This document shows positions 49,623-59,512 of a stretch of 64,000 bases of DNA, piece after piece; the first letter of the stretch is position 1, and each line of letters starts with the position of its first letter. The notes beneath the pieces are model-generated. The model ran no database searches, was not told the origin of the DNA, and saw only the letters and a list, made by a program, of their open reading frames with translations. Made by a program: the position numbers and the translations under genes. The DNA comes from Alteromonas halophila (GTDB lineage Bacteria; Pseudomonadota; Gammaproteobacteria; Enterobacterales; Alteromonadaceae), in assembly GCF_014651815.1 (NCBI RefSeq), contig NZ_BMXP01000002.1:1-64000 (forward strand), read 5' to 3'.

Positions 49623-52154
49623 TTAGTTACTGCAGCTGCCCGGTGCGTCGACATCCGGTTCAATACGGACATTGGACAGACGCAGCGATGTGGCCGTGTC
49701 ACTGGTCAGTTCCAGCACTGAAAATACTTCCGCAAATGCGACCCCGGCATCCTGCAGACACTGAGTGGGGATCACGACGGTCTGCCAGTCAGTGGTAGAT
49801 GTAGCGTAATCACTCAGTGCCAGCGCGGCACTGCAGTTGCTGCCGCAGCCCATACCCAGCATGATCGGCGTCGAGGTGCTGGCTAGTTTCACGTCCATGA
49901 CCAGTGCGCCACTACGGGTGGCATAGTCACGTAAATCTTCCGGGAACTGCGAGCCAAAGCGCACAGTCGCGGGCCCGGTGAACTGAATATCCAGAGTATC
50001 TTCCTGTACCTTGCGATCAGACGTGCGAACACGAACATGGTCGGTGGTCAGTGTACTGCTGCTCATCACCGCCGTGCCGCTGCCATCTTCTACTGACAGC
50101 TGCCAGGGTTTTTGCAGGTTACGCACGTATATATCATGACTGAGGATGAGTTCATTCCCCGCTCCGGCATCTTCTGGTAAGGGCGCAGATAACGGATCGT
50201 CATCGCCATAGCTCAGGCCGTAGCCGTAAGGAAAAAGTGCCTTCTGACCATCATCTTTGTTCACGATCTGGGTCGGCGTCGCGGGCCAGGAGAACGACAG
50301 TTTACCCTGCATAGGGTAAGTCGTGGTGCCGTCGGCGCCGGTAAACAGTACGTCAGCGACGCCCTGTCCCTCTGAGCCGGGAAGCCAGGCAACCACAAAG
50401 GCATCACTGGCATTCAGCTCGGGATTTACCCATAGCGGACGGCCGGTAATAAAGACAGAGACAACCGGGATCCCTTCTGCCTGCAATGATTCCAGCAGCG
50501 CTAAATCAGTTTTATCGCCGCGCTGGTATTCCAGGTTCGACAAATCACCATTCCCTTCTGCGTATGGGTTTTCACCAAACACAACAACAGCCACATCCGG
50601 CTTTTCTGAGAAACTGCCGTCTTCCGACAGCACGGCTGTACCGCCTGCCTCAGTAACCGCAGATTCTATGCCCTGATAAATGGAGGTTGCGCCAGGGAAG
50701 TCGCTGTTCTTATTACCGGTACCCTGCCAGGTAATGGTCCAGCCGCCCGATTGCTTACCAATGTTGTGTGCCGCGTCGCCGGCCACCAGCACCCGTGTAT
50801 CCGGAGAGAGAGGTAACAAATTATTTTGGTTTTTCAGCATAACCAGTGACTTACGCACGGCTTCTCTGGCTACTTCGCGGTGTGCCGGCGCACCGATGAC
50901 AGAGGTATCGGCAGAGAGTGCGCGGTTAGCTGGCGAAGGCTGCTCAAACAGTCCAACCCGTACTTTTACCCGCAGCACCCGACGCACGGCATCATCCAGC
51001 CGCGCCTGTGAAATGGTGCCGTCTTTAACCTGGGCAATAAGATTTTCGTACAGCGGTTTCCAGTCGCTGGTGGGCACCATGTATACATCCAGGCCGGCAT
51101 TAATGGCCTGCGGACAGTTGGCGTTGGTACAGCCTTCAATCTGGCCATGGCCGTTCCAGTCACCGACAACAAAGCCGTCGAACCCCATTTTCTCTTTTAG
51201 CACGTCAGTCAGCAGGTACCGGCTGCCGTGAATTTTTTTGCCATGCCAGCTGTTGAACGATGCCATTACCGATTGCGCACCCGCGTTCAGGCCATGCACA
51301 TAGCCCTGACCGTGGATCTCGAATAAGTCTTTTTCGCTGGCCAGGTTGTTGCCCTGATCATCACCGCCTTCCGTGCCGCCATCACCAATAAAGTGTTTAA
51401 CGGTGGAAATTACATGTTCACCGTCAATCTGGCCGTCACTGATATCACCCTGCAGCCCGGTGACGATAGCCCGTGAGTAAGCACCTACGACATCCGGATC
51501 TTCAGAATAACTCTCATAGGTACGACCCCAGCGGTCATCTCGCGCCGTCGCCACTGTTGGGGCGAAAATCCAGTCGATTCCGGTAGCACGCACTTCGCGT
51601 GCTGTCACTTCGGCGATATCGGTTACCAGTTCGGCGTCGCGCATAGCGCCCAGCCCAATGTTGTGAGGAAACAGCGTGGCACCAATCACATTATTGTGCC
51701 CATGCACCGCATCGGTGCCCCACATCGTTGGAATGCTGCTGCCATCCAGAGAATCATCAACGGAGGCCTGGTAGAGTGATTCAGCCAGTGCCACCCAGTC
51801 GTCGACCGAGGCCTGCTTATCGTTGTTAGGGAAGGCGCCGCCGCCATTAAGGTACGAGCCAAAGCCGTACTTACGCATATCTTCCACTGATATTTCACGG
51901 ATCTCAGGCTGAATAAGCTGCGCCACTTTTTGCTCAAGTGTCATTTCGCCAAGCAGTGCGTCAACCTGTTGTTCTACAGCCTCACGGTTGGCTGTTTCAT
52001 ATGTCACCTCGGGCCAGTAGTCGGGCACGTCAGTGGCCGCAGATGCTGGCTGCGCAGCGGTATTGTCAATGCTGTCTGTTGCACTTTGCTGACACGCAGT
52101 CAGCAGCAGTGCACTGGTCATCATAGTGAGCGAGTGTTTGAGACGAAACCTCAT
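49623..52154 (-). CDS. GH3 beta-glucosidase / exo-beta-glucanase lipoprotein
   Basis: The 843-residue protein has a lipobox (LLLTACQQ, Cys21), the GH3 N-terminal barrel with KHFIGDGGT (substrate contacts) and the nucleophile Asp332 in DGFVVGDWNGHGQ, the second GH3 domain (VVFGENPYAEGNGDL with the acid/base region nearby), FPYGYGLSY at its end, and a C-terminal lectin-like extension. It resembles ExoP-type exo-1,3/1,4-beta-glucanases of marine bacteria. It probably sits in the outer membrane facing the periplasm. The start overlaps the upstream sugar importer's stop (ATGA), so both are one operon. Confidence 0.9.
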   Translation of the reverse strand: MRFRLKHSLTMMTSALLLTACQQSATDSIDNTAAQPASAATDVPDYWPEVTYETANREAVEQQVDALLGEMTLEQKVAQLIQPEIREISVEDMRKYGFGSYLNGGGAFPNNDKQASVDDWVALAESLYQASVDDSLDGSSIPTMWGTDAVHGHNNVIGATLFPHNIGLGAMRDAELVTDIAEVTAREVRATGIDWIFAPTVATARDDRWGRTYESYSEDPDVVGAYSRAIVTGLQGDISDGQIDGEHVISTVKHFIGDGGTEGGDDQGNNLASEKDLFEIHGQGYVHGLNAGAQSVMASFNSWHGKKIHGSRYLLTDVLKEKMGFDGFVVGDWNGHGQIEGCTNANCPQAINAGLDVYMVPTSDWKPLYENLIAQVKDGTISQARLDDAVRRVLRVKVRVGLFEQPSPANRALSADTSVIGAPAHREVAREAVRKSLVMLKNQNNLLPLSPDTRVLVAGDAAHNIGKQSGGWTITWQGTGNKNSDFPGATSIYQGIESAVTEAGGTAVLSEDGSFSEKPDVAVVVFGENPYAEGNGDLSNLEYQRGDKTDLALLESLQAEGIPVVSVFITGRPLWVNPELNASDAFVVAWLPGSEGQGVADVLFTGADGTTTYPMQGKLSFSWPATPTQIVNKDDGQKALFPYGYGLSYGDDDPLSAPLPEDAGAGNELILSHDIYVRNLQKPWQLSVEDGSGTAVMSSSTLTTDHVRVRTSDRKVQEDTLDIQFTGPATVRFGSQFPEDLRDYATRSGALVMDVKLASTSTPIMLGMGCGSNCSAALALSDYATSTTDWQTVVIPTQCLQDAGVAFAEVFSVLELTSDTATSLRLSNVRIEPDVDAPGSCSN

Positions 52155-53398
52155 ACAGATTTCTCCTTATTAGAAACCGGAACCGAGCCAACCAGACCGT
52201 AGAAGGCGATGTAGATGTAGCAAATAACGGGTAACAGGAACGAGAGCTGTAAACCGATGGTATCCGCCAGGACACCCTGAATAAGCGGCACAATGGCACC
52301 GCCGACAATAGCCAGACATAACATGCCTGAGCCCTGCGGTGTTTGTTCACCCAGCCCTTTCAGCGCAAGGCTGAAGATGGTCGGGAACATGATGGAATTA
52401 CATAAGCCAACCGCCAGAATAGACCACATAGACAGACTGCCGCTGCCGGTAACCGAGACAATAATCAGGATGCAGGAGAGCATCGCATTGAAGGCCAGCA
52501 AACGGCCTGGCTTTACTTTCTGCATTAAGACAGCACCAATAAAGCGGCCAACCATGGCGCCGCCCCAGTAGTAGGCAATGTAGGTAGAGGCCTGTCCTTC
52601 GGTCATCCCCATCACGCTGTCCATACCAAAGTAGTTGACCAGAAAGCTGCCAATTGCGACTTCGGCGCCAACGTAACTGAATATACCCAGCACGCCCAGC
52701 GCTAGGTGACGATGCTTTAACACCGAACTGTCTGTGTCGGTAGGTAAGTCGACATCATCGTCTTTAGGTTTCGGTAAGCTAATCTTGACCATGATCAGGG
52801 CCATCACAATCAGTACTGCCGCCAGGCCCAGGTAAGGGGCGATCACTGCTTCGGCCTGCACCACTGATTCACCACCTTCGACGGAAGAGAATAGCAGTAT
52901 GCCACCAATGATGGGCGCCACGGTGGTGCCCAGCGAGTTAAACCCCTGGGTCATGGTCAGGCGGCTCTCTGCCGTGTCTGCCGGCCCCATGACTGTGACC
53001 AGCGGGTTAGCGGCTACCTGCAAAATGGTGACCCCTGATGCAAGAACGAACAGTGATGTCAGAAACATCCAGTACTGCACAAGGAAAGCGGAAGGGATAA
53101 ACATCAGGCAACCTATTGCAGCGGTAACCAGACCCACACCAATACCCCGCTGATAACCAATTTTACTGACCAGCCGGCCACCTGGGATAGAAATTAGAAA
53201 GTAGGCGCCGAAGAAGCAAAACTGTACCAGCATCGCTTTTGTATAAGTCAGCTCAAACAGGGCTTTTAAGTGAGGGATAAGAATATCGTTCATCGCTGTG
53301 ATGAAGCCCCACATGAAGAACAGTGATGTCAGTGTCCACAGGGCAAAGTGAGACGTTGAAGGTCTGGACGGCGAGGACGTCTGCGCTTGGGTGTCCAT
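52151..53398 (-). CDS. MFS sugar transporter of the FucP/GluP (FHS) family
   Basis: The 415-residue protein has 12 membrane segments and the FHS-family pattern: FFMWGFITAMNDILIPHLKA at helix 1, GGRLVSKIGYQRGIGVGL, LQVAANPLVTVMGPADTAES and FSLALKGLGEQTPQGSGMLC. Relatives import glucose, galactose or fucose with protons. It lies first in the operon with GH3, so glucose released from beta-glucans is the likely cargo. The ATG at 53398 has AAGGCAAG upstream. Operator sites lie 110-150 bases upstream. Confidence 0.88.
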   Translation of the reverse strand: MDTQAQTSSPSRPSTSHFALWTLTSLFFMWGFITAMNDILIPHLKALFELTYTKAMLVQFCFFGAYFLISIPGGRLVSKIGYQRGIGVGLVTAAIGCLMFIPSAFLVQYWMFLTSLFVLASGVTILQVAANPLVTVMGPADTAESRLTMTQGFNSLGTTVAPIIGGILLFSSVEGGESVVQAEAVIAPYLGLAAVLIVMALIMVKISLPKPKDDDVDLPTDTDSSVLKHRHLALGVLGIFSYVGAEVAIGSFLVNYFGMDSVMGMTEGQASTYIAYYWGGAMVGRFIGAVLMQKVKPGRLLAFNAMLSCILIIVSVTGSGSLSMWSILAVGLCNSIMFPTIFSLALKGLGEQTPQGSGMLCLAIVGGAIVPLIQGVLADTIGLQLSFLLPVICYIYIAFYGLVGSVPVSNKEKSV

Positions 53399-53510
53399 AT
53401 ACGCTTGCCTTAATCTGATGAAGTAGTCATTCGCAGAAGCCATACAGGCACTCTGCACGTGCCACAGTTGTTAAAAAGTTGTTGGTCAGTATAGGCGGCT
53501 ACGAACAAAA

Positions 53511-53547
53511 TGCAAGCGCTTACATTTTATTTTTGAATGCGCTTACA
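53511..53547. promoter_or_regulatory. Two LacI-type operator copies near the MFS/GH3 promoter
   Basis: TGCAAGCGCTTACA (53511-53524) and TGAATGCGCTTACA (53534-53547) match the palindrome TGTAAGCGCTTACA at 13/14 and 11-12/14 positions. They are 23 bases apart start to start, in front of the leftward sugar importer operon. The AAGCGCTT core is typical of LacI-family operators. The remaining 53548-53822 is AT-rich with no gene. Confidence 0.75.
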
Positions 53548-53822
53548 AAATTATGGTTACATTGATGATCTGAATGTTAGAGTGATGTTGTATTGTCCTG
53601 ACAGACTCGCGACGGGTTACTAAAAATTTAAAAGCTCATCTTACCTTTTGAATTTATTAACTTTAATTAATTATTGATGTGGTAAGAAATCAGATTGTCA
53701 TAACTGTTTATAATCCAGAATGTTGACTAAATTGTATGTTGTGAGGTGTACATATGAACGGTTACAGGTTGCTTAACAAGTTAAAAACACTTGCATTACA
53801 TTCTTGTTCTAGTATCTTGTGA

Positions 53823-53867
53823 TGAAAGCGCTTACAGCTTTTTGTTGTGATTTTGTAAGCGCTTCCA
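53823..53867. promoter_or_regulatory. Two LacI-type operator copies in front of the large TonB receptor
   Basis: TGAAAGCGCTTACA (53823-53836) and TGTAAGCGCTTCCA (53854-53867), 31 bases apart, lie 156-200 bases upstream of the receptor start. They are the same motif as at 53511-53547 and 62303-62316, so one regulator probably controls all three transcripts. Confidence 0.8.
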
Positions 53868-54022
53868 ATTTTGCCCGTGCTTTTTGTCGGCAATAACAAT
53901 AATACAATTTCAAAAAGTGAAACGGATGATCGAGGCGTAAGATCGTTGCAAAGCGCTGGCAGCTAGCTCTGCATTTCCGGCCTTTGCCGCTTACCAACAT
54001 TCAACCATGGCTGGGGTATCAC

Positions 54023-57001
54023 ATGAAAACAAAGACGTTTAGACGTACACGATTAGCGACCAGCCTGTCGCTGATCATGGGTGCAATGGCGACAATGCCT
54101 GCACTTGCGCAGGAAACTGAATACCAGGACGTGGAAGCCGGGAACTTTGAAGTCATCGAAGTTAGTGGTATCCGCGAAAGTCTGACCAAATCTATGCTGA
54201 CAAAGAAAGCGGCGTCGGGCGTTGTCGATGCTATTTCTGCTGAGGATATCGGTAAATTCCCCGATACCAACCTGGCGGAATCTATGCAGCGTATTACGGG
54301 CGTGGCGATTGACCGCAGTAACGGCGAAGGCAGTAAAATTACTGTACGGGGTTTCGGGCCTGACTATAACCTGGTAACGCTCAACGGCCGTCAGATGCCA
54401 GCCGCCAACATAGAAGCGACCAGCGCATCGTCGTCACGTTCTTTCGATTTTGCCAATCTGGCATCAGAAGGCGTGTCGGCAGTCGAAGTCTACAAAACCA
54501 GCCTGGCGTCACAACCTACCGGTGGTATTGGTTCAACCGTGAACCTGGTAACCGCAAAGCCGCTAAGTAACCCTGGCTTTAAAGCCATCATGGGCGCGAA
54601 AGGGGTGATTGATCAGTCGACCGAAGAGGGCGATTCTGTTACTCCTGAAGTCTCGGGTATCTATAGTCAGACATTCAACGACGATACCTTTGGCATTCAA
54701 ATATTTGGCGCTTACCAGGATCGCGATGCTGGCGTAAACAGTGCCGAAACAGGCAATGGCTGGATTCCGTTTTATGGTGACAGCGGTGACTGGAATTCTC
54801 TACCACGTGATGGGAGTTTTGAAAACTACCCTGGACCCAATGACCTTTATGCCATTCCACAGAACCTGGCCTACAATATTGATGAGTTTAGGCGTACCCG
54901 TGTAAATGGTCAGCTGACACTGCAATACGCGCCAACTGACGACATTACAACGACGTTAGATTATACCTACTCTGAATTAGAGACCCGAACCAGGCGCCAG
55001 CAGATTTCAACCTGGTTTAATGGTGCCGCAGCATACGGTGAATATACGCAAGGAACTAATGAGGCAGGCTCTGTCGTAGGACCGGTAATTTTTGCAGATG
55101 CGACCGGTGCCGGCGGAGCGCCCGGCGCAGCTGGCGATATTGGATTAGGCACGAGTGATTATGAAACCTTCAACGAAAATAAATCACTGGGCTTTAACGT
55201 GGAATGGCTGGCGACAGACAACCTGACGCTGGAACTTGATTACCACGATTCTCAGGCAGAAGCAGGTCCGGGAAATAATCTGGGCAGCAATAATGTCATC
55301 AGTGGTGTGCAATTCGACCGTGTACTAACTGAAGTTGACTATTCACAAGACTTTCCGGTTATGGATATTGCCTACGCCGACGGAGTAGAAGGGCTAAATC
55401 CTGCTCGTATGTCTACATCAGGAACGTCATTTCGAAACAGTTACATGAAAGCGGAAATCGAACAGCTGCAATTCCGTGGTAACTATTACTTCGACACAGG
55501 CATTGTCACCAGTATTGATTTTGGCCTGTCGGGTATAGAGGTGAAAAACCGTTCAGCGTATTCTGTTGCACAACGTGATACTTGGGGCGGCTATGGCAGC
55601 CCGGAAGACTACCCGGATGACATTTTCGTGCAGGAAGACCTGCCCGGCAAATTCGATGACACCCTGGGCAGCAATGGCGATGATTTAGAACCTTTCTACT
55701 ATGCATCTTCCATGCAGGATTTCCTAAGCGCGATTTCTGCGGTTGCTGTGGCCAACGGTGATGACCTTGGTCCGTGCGGAACTGAATTATGTATGGATCC
55801 AAATTACCAGGTTGACCGGGTAATTGAAGAAACCCAATGGGCTGCATATGCGCAGGCAAATATGGAGTTTGATATAGCGACAATGCCGGTGTGGTTGTCG
55901 GTAGGGCTACGTTATGAGGACACGTCGGTAGATTCTACCGCTCAGGTTCCCAGAATCACCGGGCTAGCGTGGGCCGCTGCGAACGAGTACAGCGTACTGG
56001 ATGAAGGCTATACCAACACCAGCCTGGAAGGTGGTTACGACCATTTACTGCCTTCGGTAGACTTTAAAATGGAGCTTCAGGAAGATTTGTTCTTGCGCGC
56101 ATCTTACAGCAAAACAATTACACGTCCCGGTTATAGTGATATTCAGGGTGGTCTGACAGTTAACCAGCTGGCTAGACGTGACGAAGGTACAGGTACTTCG
56201 GGCAACCCTAATCTGCAACCATTCGAGTCTACAAATATCGATATTGCCACTGAATACTACTACGGGGACGGTAGTTATTTGTCGGTCGCGTATTTTGACA
56301 AAGAAGTTGAAAATTTCATTGGTACAGACTCTTACACAGATACACTGTTTGATATTGCTACACCGTTTGGTGGACCACGTTACCAGGAGGCTGCTGAAGC
56401 ACTTGGGACAACTGATGATGCAGCCATACGTCAGTACTTCCTTGATCAGGGTTATGTGAATGCAGAAGGCCTGATTGTCGGTATTGATGGTGAAGATCCG
56501 TTACTGCCTATCCGCGTAAATCAGGCAGTTAACTCTGAAGATACCCGCTCGATAGATGGTTGGGAATTCGCCGTACAACATCTGTTTAACGACACTGGTT
56601 TTGGTGTGATTCTGAACTATACCATTGTCGAAGGTGACGTAGAGTACGATAACTACAGTCGTGAAACTCAGTTTGTACTAAGAGGGTTAAGTGACACTGC
56701 AAACGCGGTCCTCTTTTACGAGAATGAGCAGTGGGAAGTGCGTGCTGCCTGGAACTGGCGTGATAAGTTCCTGGTTAACACCTTTGACGGTAACGGCCTG
56801 GCGAACCCCATTTACAACGAGGCGTACGATCAGTTAGACATCAATGTGCGTTATCAGGTCAACGAAGATCTTGAGGTATTTGTCGAAGGCATTAATGTCA
56901 CCGGTGAATACCAGCGTACTCATGGCCGTCATCCAAACATGCTGATTGGCGTGTACGATGTAGAGCCGCGCTACAATATTGGTGCGCGTTACAGCTTCTA
57001 G
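54023..57001 (+). CDS. TonB-dependent receptor for carbohydrates, large type
   Basis: The 992-residue receptor has a signal peptide (ending MPALAQ), an extended N-terminus with TonB box (FEVIEVSGIRESLTKS), a plug (SAEDIGKFPDTNLAESMQRI, TVRGFGPDYNLVTLNGRQMP and GIGSTVNLVTAKPLS) and a barrel ending YNIGARYSF. The FPDTNLAESMQRI..GVAIDR form is typical of marine proteobacterial carbohydrate receptors. Its neighbours (GH3, sugar importer, GH1) point to beta-glucan oligosaccharides. It is followed by a terminator and by the halogenase-SapC-cupin cassette. The ATG at 54023 gives a standard signal; the frame extends 13 codons before it. Confidence 0.9.
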   Translation: MKTKTFRRTRLATSLSLIMGAMATMPALAQETEYQDVEAGNFEVIEVSGIRESLTKSMLTKKAASGVVDAISAEDIGKFPDTNLAESMQRITGVAIDRSNGEGSKITVRGFGPDYNLVTLNGRQMPAANIEATSASSSRSFDFANLASEGVSAVEVYKTSLASQPTGGIGSTVNLVTAKPLSNPGFKAIMGAKGVIDQSTEEGDSVTPEVSGIYSQTFNDDTFGIQIFGAYQDRDAGVNSAETGNGWIPFYGDSGDWNSLPRDGSFENYPGPNDLYAIPQNLAYNIDEFRRTRVNGQLTLQYAPTDDITTTLDYTYSELETRTRRQQISTWFNGAAAYGEYTQGTNEAGSVVGPVIFADATGAGGAPGAAGDIGLGTSDYETFNENKSLGFNVEWLATDNLTLELDYHDSQAEAGPGNNLGSNNVISGVQFDRVLTEVDYSQDFPVMDIAYADGVEGLNPARMSTSGTSFRNSYMKAEIEQLQFRGNYYFDTGIVTSIDFGLSGIEVKNRSAYSVAQRDTWGGYGSPEDYPDDIFVQEDLPGKFDDTLGSNGDDLEPFYYASSMQDFLSAISAVAVANGDDLGPCGTELCMDPNYQVDRVIEETQWAAYAQANMEFDIATMPVWLSVGLRYEDTSVDSTAQVPRITGLAWAAANEYSVLDEGYTNTSLEGGYDHLLPSVDFKMELQEDLFLRASYSKTITRPGYSDIQGGLTVNQLARRDEGTGTSGNPNLQPFESTNIDIATEYYYGDGSYLSVAYFDKEVENFIGTDSYTDTLFDIATPFGGPRYQEAAEALGTTDDAAIRQYFLDQGYVNAEGLIVGIDGEDPLLPIRVNQAVNSEDTRSIDGWEFAVQHLFNDTGFGVILNYTIVEGDVEYDNYSRETQFVLRGLSDTANAVLFYENEQWEVRAAWNWRDKFLVNTFDGNGLANPIYNEAYDQLDINVRYQVNEDLEVFVEGINVTGEYQRTHGRHPNMLIGVYDVEPRYNIGARYSF

Positions 57002-57025
57002 TGTCCCGGAAGCTGTAGTTTAGCC

Positions 57026-57065
57026 AAAAGCGCTGTTGTAGTGATACAGCAGCGCTTTTTCTTTT
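57026..57065 (+). terminator. Intrinsic terminator after the TonB receptor
   Basis: AAAAGCGCTGTTGTA and TACAGCAGCGCTTTT pair around GTGA with one G-T wobble, followed by TTTTCTTTT. Some transcription probably reads through to the halogenase genes, or they have their own promoter in the 150 bases that follow. Confidence 0.85.
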
Positions 57066-57214
57066 AATGCAAGGTACAGTTAATCGCATGCAAAACAGTA
57101 TCAATAGGTAAAGGTGTTTGCACCTGCTGACCGGCGGGCGCACACTCACCCAGTGCAGCGCTTTTACCTGTTGATATTGAGCGTTGAAACAAGAATCGTA
57201 GCGGCAGCGGAATA

Positions 57215-58789
57215 ATGACAAAGGCAGAGCCTCAGACAACTACACCTGTAAATTCGATCGTCATCGCTGGCGGCGGTGCTGCGGGCTGGCTGACCGCGGC
57301 AATCATCGCCGCTGAGCACAATGTCAAAGACAATCCTGCGCTGTCAGTCACGCTGGTGGAGTCGCCGGATGTGCGTATTCTTGGCGTGGGCGAAGGTACC
57401 TGGCCTACCATGCGCGATACGCTGCGAAAAATTGGTATCGACGAGCGCACGTTTATGCTTGAGTGCGATGCCTCGTTTAAACAGGGCACCAGTTTTAATC
57501 GCTGGCATCGCAACAATGCGGCTGATACCTACTACCATCCGTTTGATTTACCCGCAGGCTTTTTTGAAGCCGATATTGCCGCCTGGTGGCAGCATCATCG
57601 CCCGGATGCCGCCTTTGCCGATTTGTTTTCAACGCAGGTCATGCTGTGTCAGCAACACCGTGCACCTAAACAACCCCATACGCCAGGATATGCGGCTGTA
57701 GCCAATTATGGCTATCATCTGGATGCCAATAAATTTGCTGATTTACTCAAACGTCACTGCACTGAAAACCTGGGCGTCAGGCATATTCGTGAGCACATTG
57801 ACGCGATTGAGACCGATGAGGCTGACAATATTACGGCGCTGGTGGGTAAACATCAGCGTATCGACGGTGAGTTGTTTGTTGACTGTACCGGCTTTGCCGC
57901 CCGTCTCATAGGTCAGCACTATGGTATTGAGCAAACCCCTGTCGAGCAAAGCCTTTGCAATAACTGCGCACTGGCGGTGCAGGCGCCGTATGTATCTGAT
58001 GAGGTGCCTATTGCTTCGGCCACACTTTCAACGGCGCAGTCGTGCGGCTGGATCTGGGATATTGGCTTACCACACCGCAAAGGCGTGGGGTATGTACACA
58101 GTGCAGCACATTGCGACACGGATGAAGCGGCAAAGACCCTGCTTGCTTATCTGAATGCCGATGAGAAGACCGCGTCAGTCCGGGAAGACGCCATTCGTGA
58201 AATCCGGTTCACACCGGGTTACCGGCAGAAAACCTGGGTTAATAACTGCGTGGCCGTGGGCACCTCGGCCGGCTTCTTTGAGCCACTGGAAGCCTCAGCG
58301 CTGGTGATGATAGAACTGTCGGCAAGCCATATTGCCAGGCAACTGCCCAGCACAATGACAGCCATGGCGGCTACGTCCCGGCACTTTAATCAGGTATTTA
58401 ATGCCAAATGGCAGCGCATAATTGATTTTCTGAAACTTCATTATGTGCTCAGCAGGCGTGAAGACAGTCAGTACTGGCGCGATATGCGAGACCTGTCATC
58501 GGCCTCGTTGCAGTTACAGGACTGGCTGACACAATGGCGCGAGCGCCCAGCATCTCTGAACGATTTTATGTATAACGATGAAATCTTCCCGCTTGCCAGC
58601 TATCAGTACATTCTCTACGGTATGCAGTTTACCGGTACACTGCGCCAGCCTGCCTCACGCACAGATGCACAAACAGAACACTTTCTGAAACTTAACGAAC
58701 AACGAAAACAACAGCAGCGGAGTGGCCTGCCGGAAAACAGAGCCTTTATCAACGCGCTTCACAACGGTGAAGCACTGACAATCCGCTAA
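57215..58789 (+). CDS. Flavin-dependent halogenase homologue A (tryptophan halogenase family)
   Basis: The 524-residue protein has the FAD motif GGGAAGW (residues 19-25), the family's catalytic lysine (Lys89, in CDASFKQGTSF) and the glutamate in GFFEPLEAS (Glu359). The halogenase signature WxWxIP is altered: here it reads WIWDIG (279-284). It resembles the TonB-receptor-linked halogenases of Brevundimonas and Xanthomonas (BrvH, Xcc types) rather than the free-tryptophan enzymes. The true substrate in these loci is unknown. The SapC gene starts 11 bases after its stop. Confidence 0.85.
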   Translation: MTKAEPQTTTPVNSIVIAGGGAAGWLTAAIIAAEHNVKDNPALSVTLVESPDVRILGVGEGTWPTMRDTLRKIGIDERTFMLECDASFKQGTSFNRWHRNNAADTYYHPFDLPAGFFEADIAAWWQHHRPDAAFADLFSTQVMLCQQHRAPKQPHTPGYAAVANYGYHLDANKFADLLKRHCTENLGVRHIREHIDAIETDEADNITALVGKHQRIDGELFVDCTGFAARLIGQHYGIEQTPVEQSLCNNCALAVQAPYVSDEVPIASATLSTAQSCGWIWDIGLPHRKGVGYVHSAAHCDTDEAAKTLLAYLNADEKTASVREDAIREIRFTPGYRQKTWVNNCVAVGTSAGFFEPLEASALVMIELSASHIARQLPSTMTAMAATSRHFNQVFNAKWQRIIDFLKLHYVLSRREDSQYWRDMRDLSSASLQLQDWLTQWRERPASLNDFMYNDEIFPLASYQYILYGMQFTGTLRQPASRTDAQTEHFLKLNEQRKQQQRSGLPENRAFINALHNGEALTIR

Positions 58790-58800
58790 CAGGAGTCGAT

Positions 58801-59511
58801 ATGGCAAACCACGTGTTGCTTAACAATGTTGATCACAAAGCCCTCAGAGTCCGTGATGCCCACGGACCGGATTATGGCGATAACCTGATGTGTGTACCGG
58901 TGTTTCCGGTTGAGGCAAGACACGCGCAGGCACACTATCCGCTGATGTTTGCAAAGAACCCGGACGGCGACTATCAGCTGGTAGCCTTGCTGGGCTTTAA
59001 GAAGGACGAAAACCTGTTTATTGAAAATGAGCAATGGCTGGCCGATTACAGACCGCTGGTGGTCGAGAAGGGCCCGTTTCTGATTGGCCGTAATCAGCAG
59101 GATGAGAGCAAGCTGTCGATTCATATCGATCTGGATGATGCCCGGGTGAATGAGAATGAAGGGCAGGCGATATTTCTGCCACACGGCGGCAACAGCGATT
59201 ACATCGATAATATTGCCAATGTACTCAGTACCCTGCACCAGAGTCAGGACAAACACCGTGAATTTATTGCGCGCTGCAATGCGTTGTCGCTGATTGAGTC
59301 GTTTGTGCTGGATATTGATCTGGAGGATACAGGCACGCACCGGCTGTCTGGGTTTTACACCATTAATGAGGAAGTACTGCGAGGCTTAAACGGCGAGCAA
59401 ATGGCAGAGTTGCAACAGCATGGCGATCTGGAAGTGATTTACATGATCCTGGCGTCCATGTCGCAGATGCGAAACCTGGTGAAAATGAAAAAAGCCCGTC
59501 TGGCGGACTGA
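58801..59511 (+). CDS. sapC: SapC family protein
   Basis: This 236-residue protein matches the SapC family: HYPLMFAKNPDGDYQLVALLGF, ENLFIENEQWLADYRPLVV, KGPFLIGR and the end part LSGFYTINEEVLRGLNGEQM. SapC was named for a locus next to an S-layer in Campylobacter, but in proteobacteria these genes sit with TonB receptors and halogenases; the role is unknown. It has no signal peptide, so it is cytoplasmic. AGGAG lies before its ATG. It is followed after one base by the cupin gene. Confidence 0.85.
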   Translation: MANHVLLNNVDHKALRVRDAHGPDYGDNLMCVPVFPVEARHAQAHYPLMFAKNPDGDYQLVALLGFKKDENLFIENEQWLADYRPLVVEKGPFLIGRNQQDESKLSIHIDLDDARVNENEGQAIFLPHGGNSDYIDNIANVLSTLHQSQDKHREFIARCNALSLIESFVLDIDLEDTGTHRLSGFYTINEEVLRGLNGEQMAELQQHGDLEVIYMILASMSQMRNLVKMKKARLAD

Positions 59512-59512
59512 T

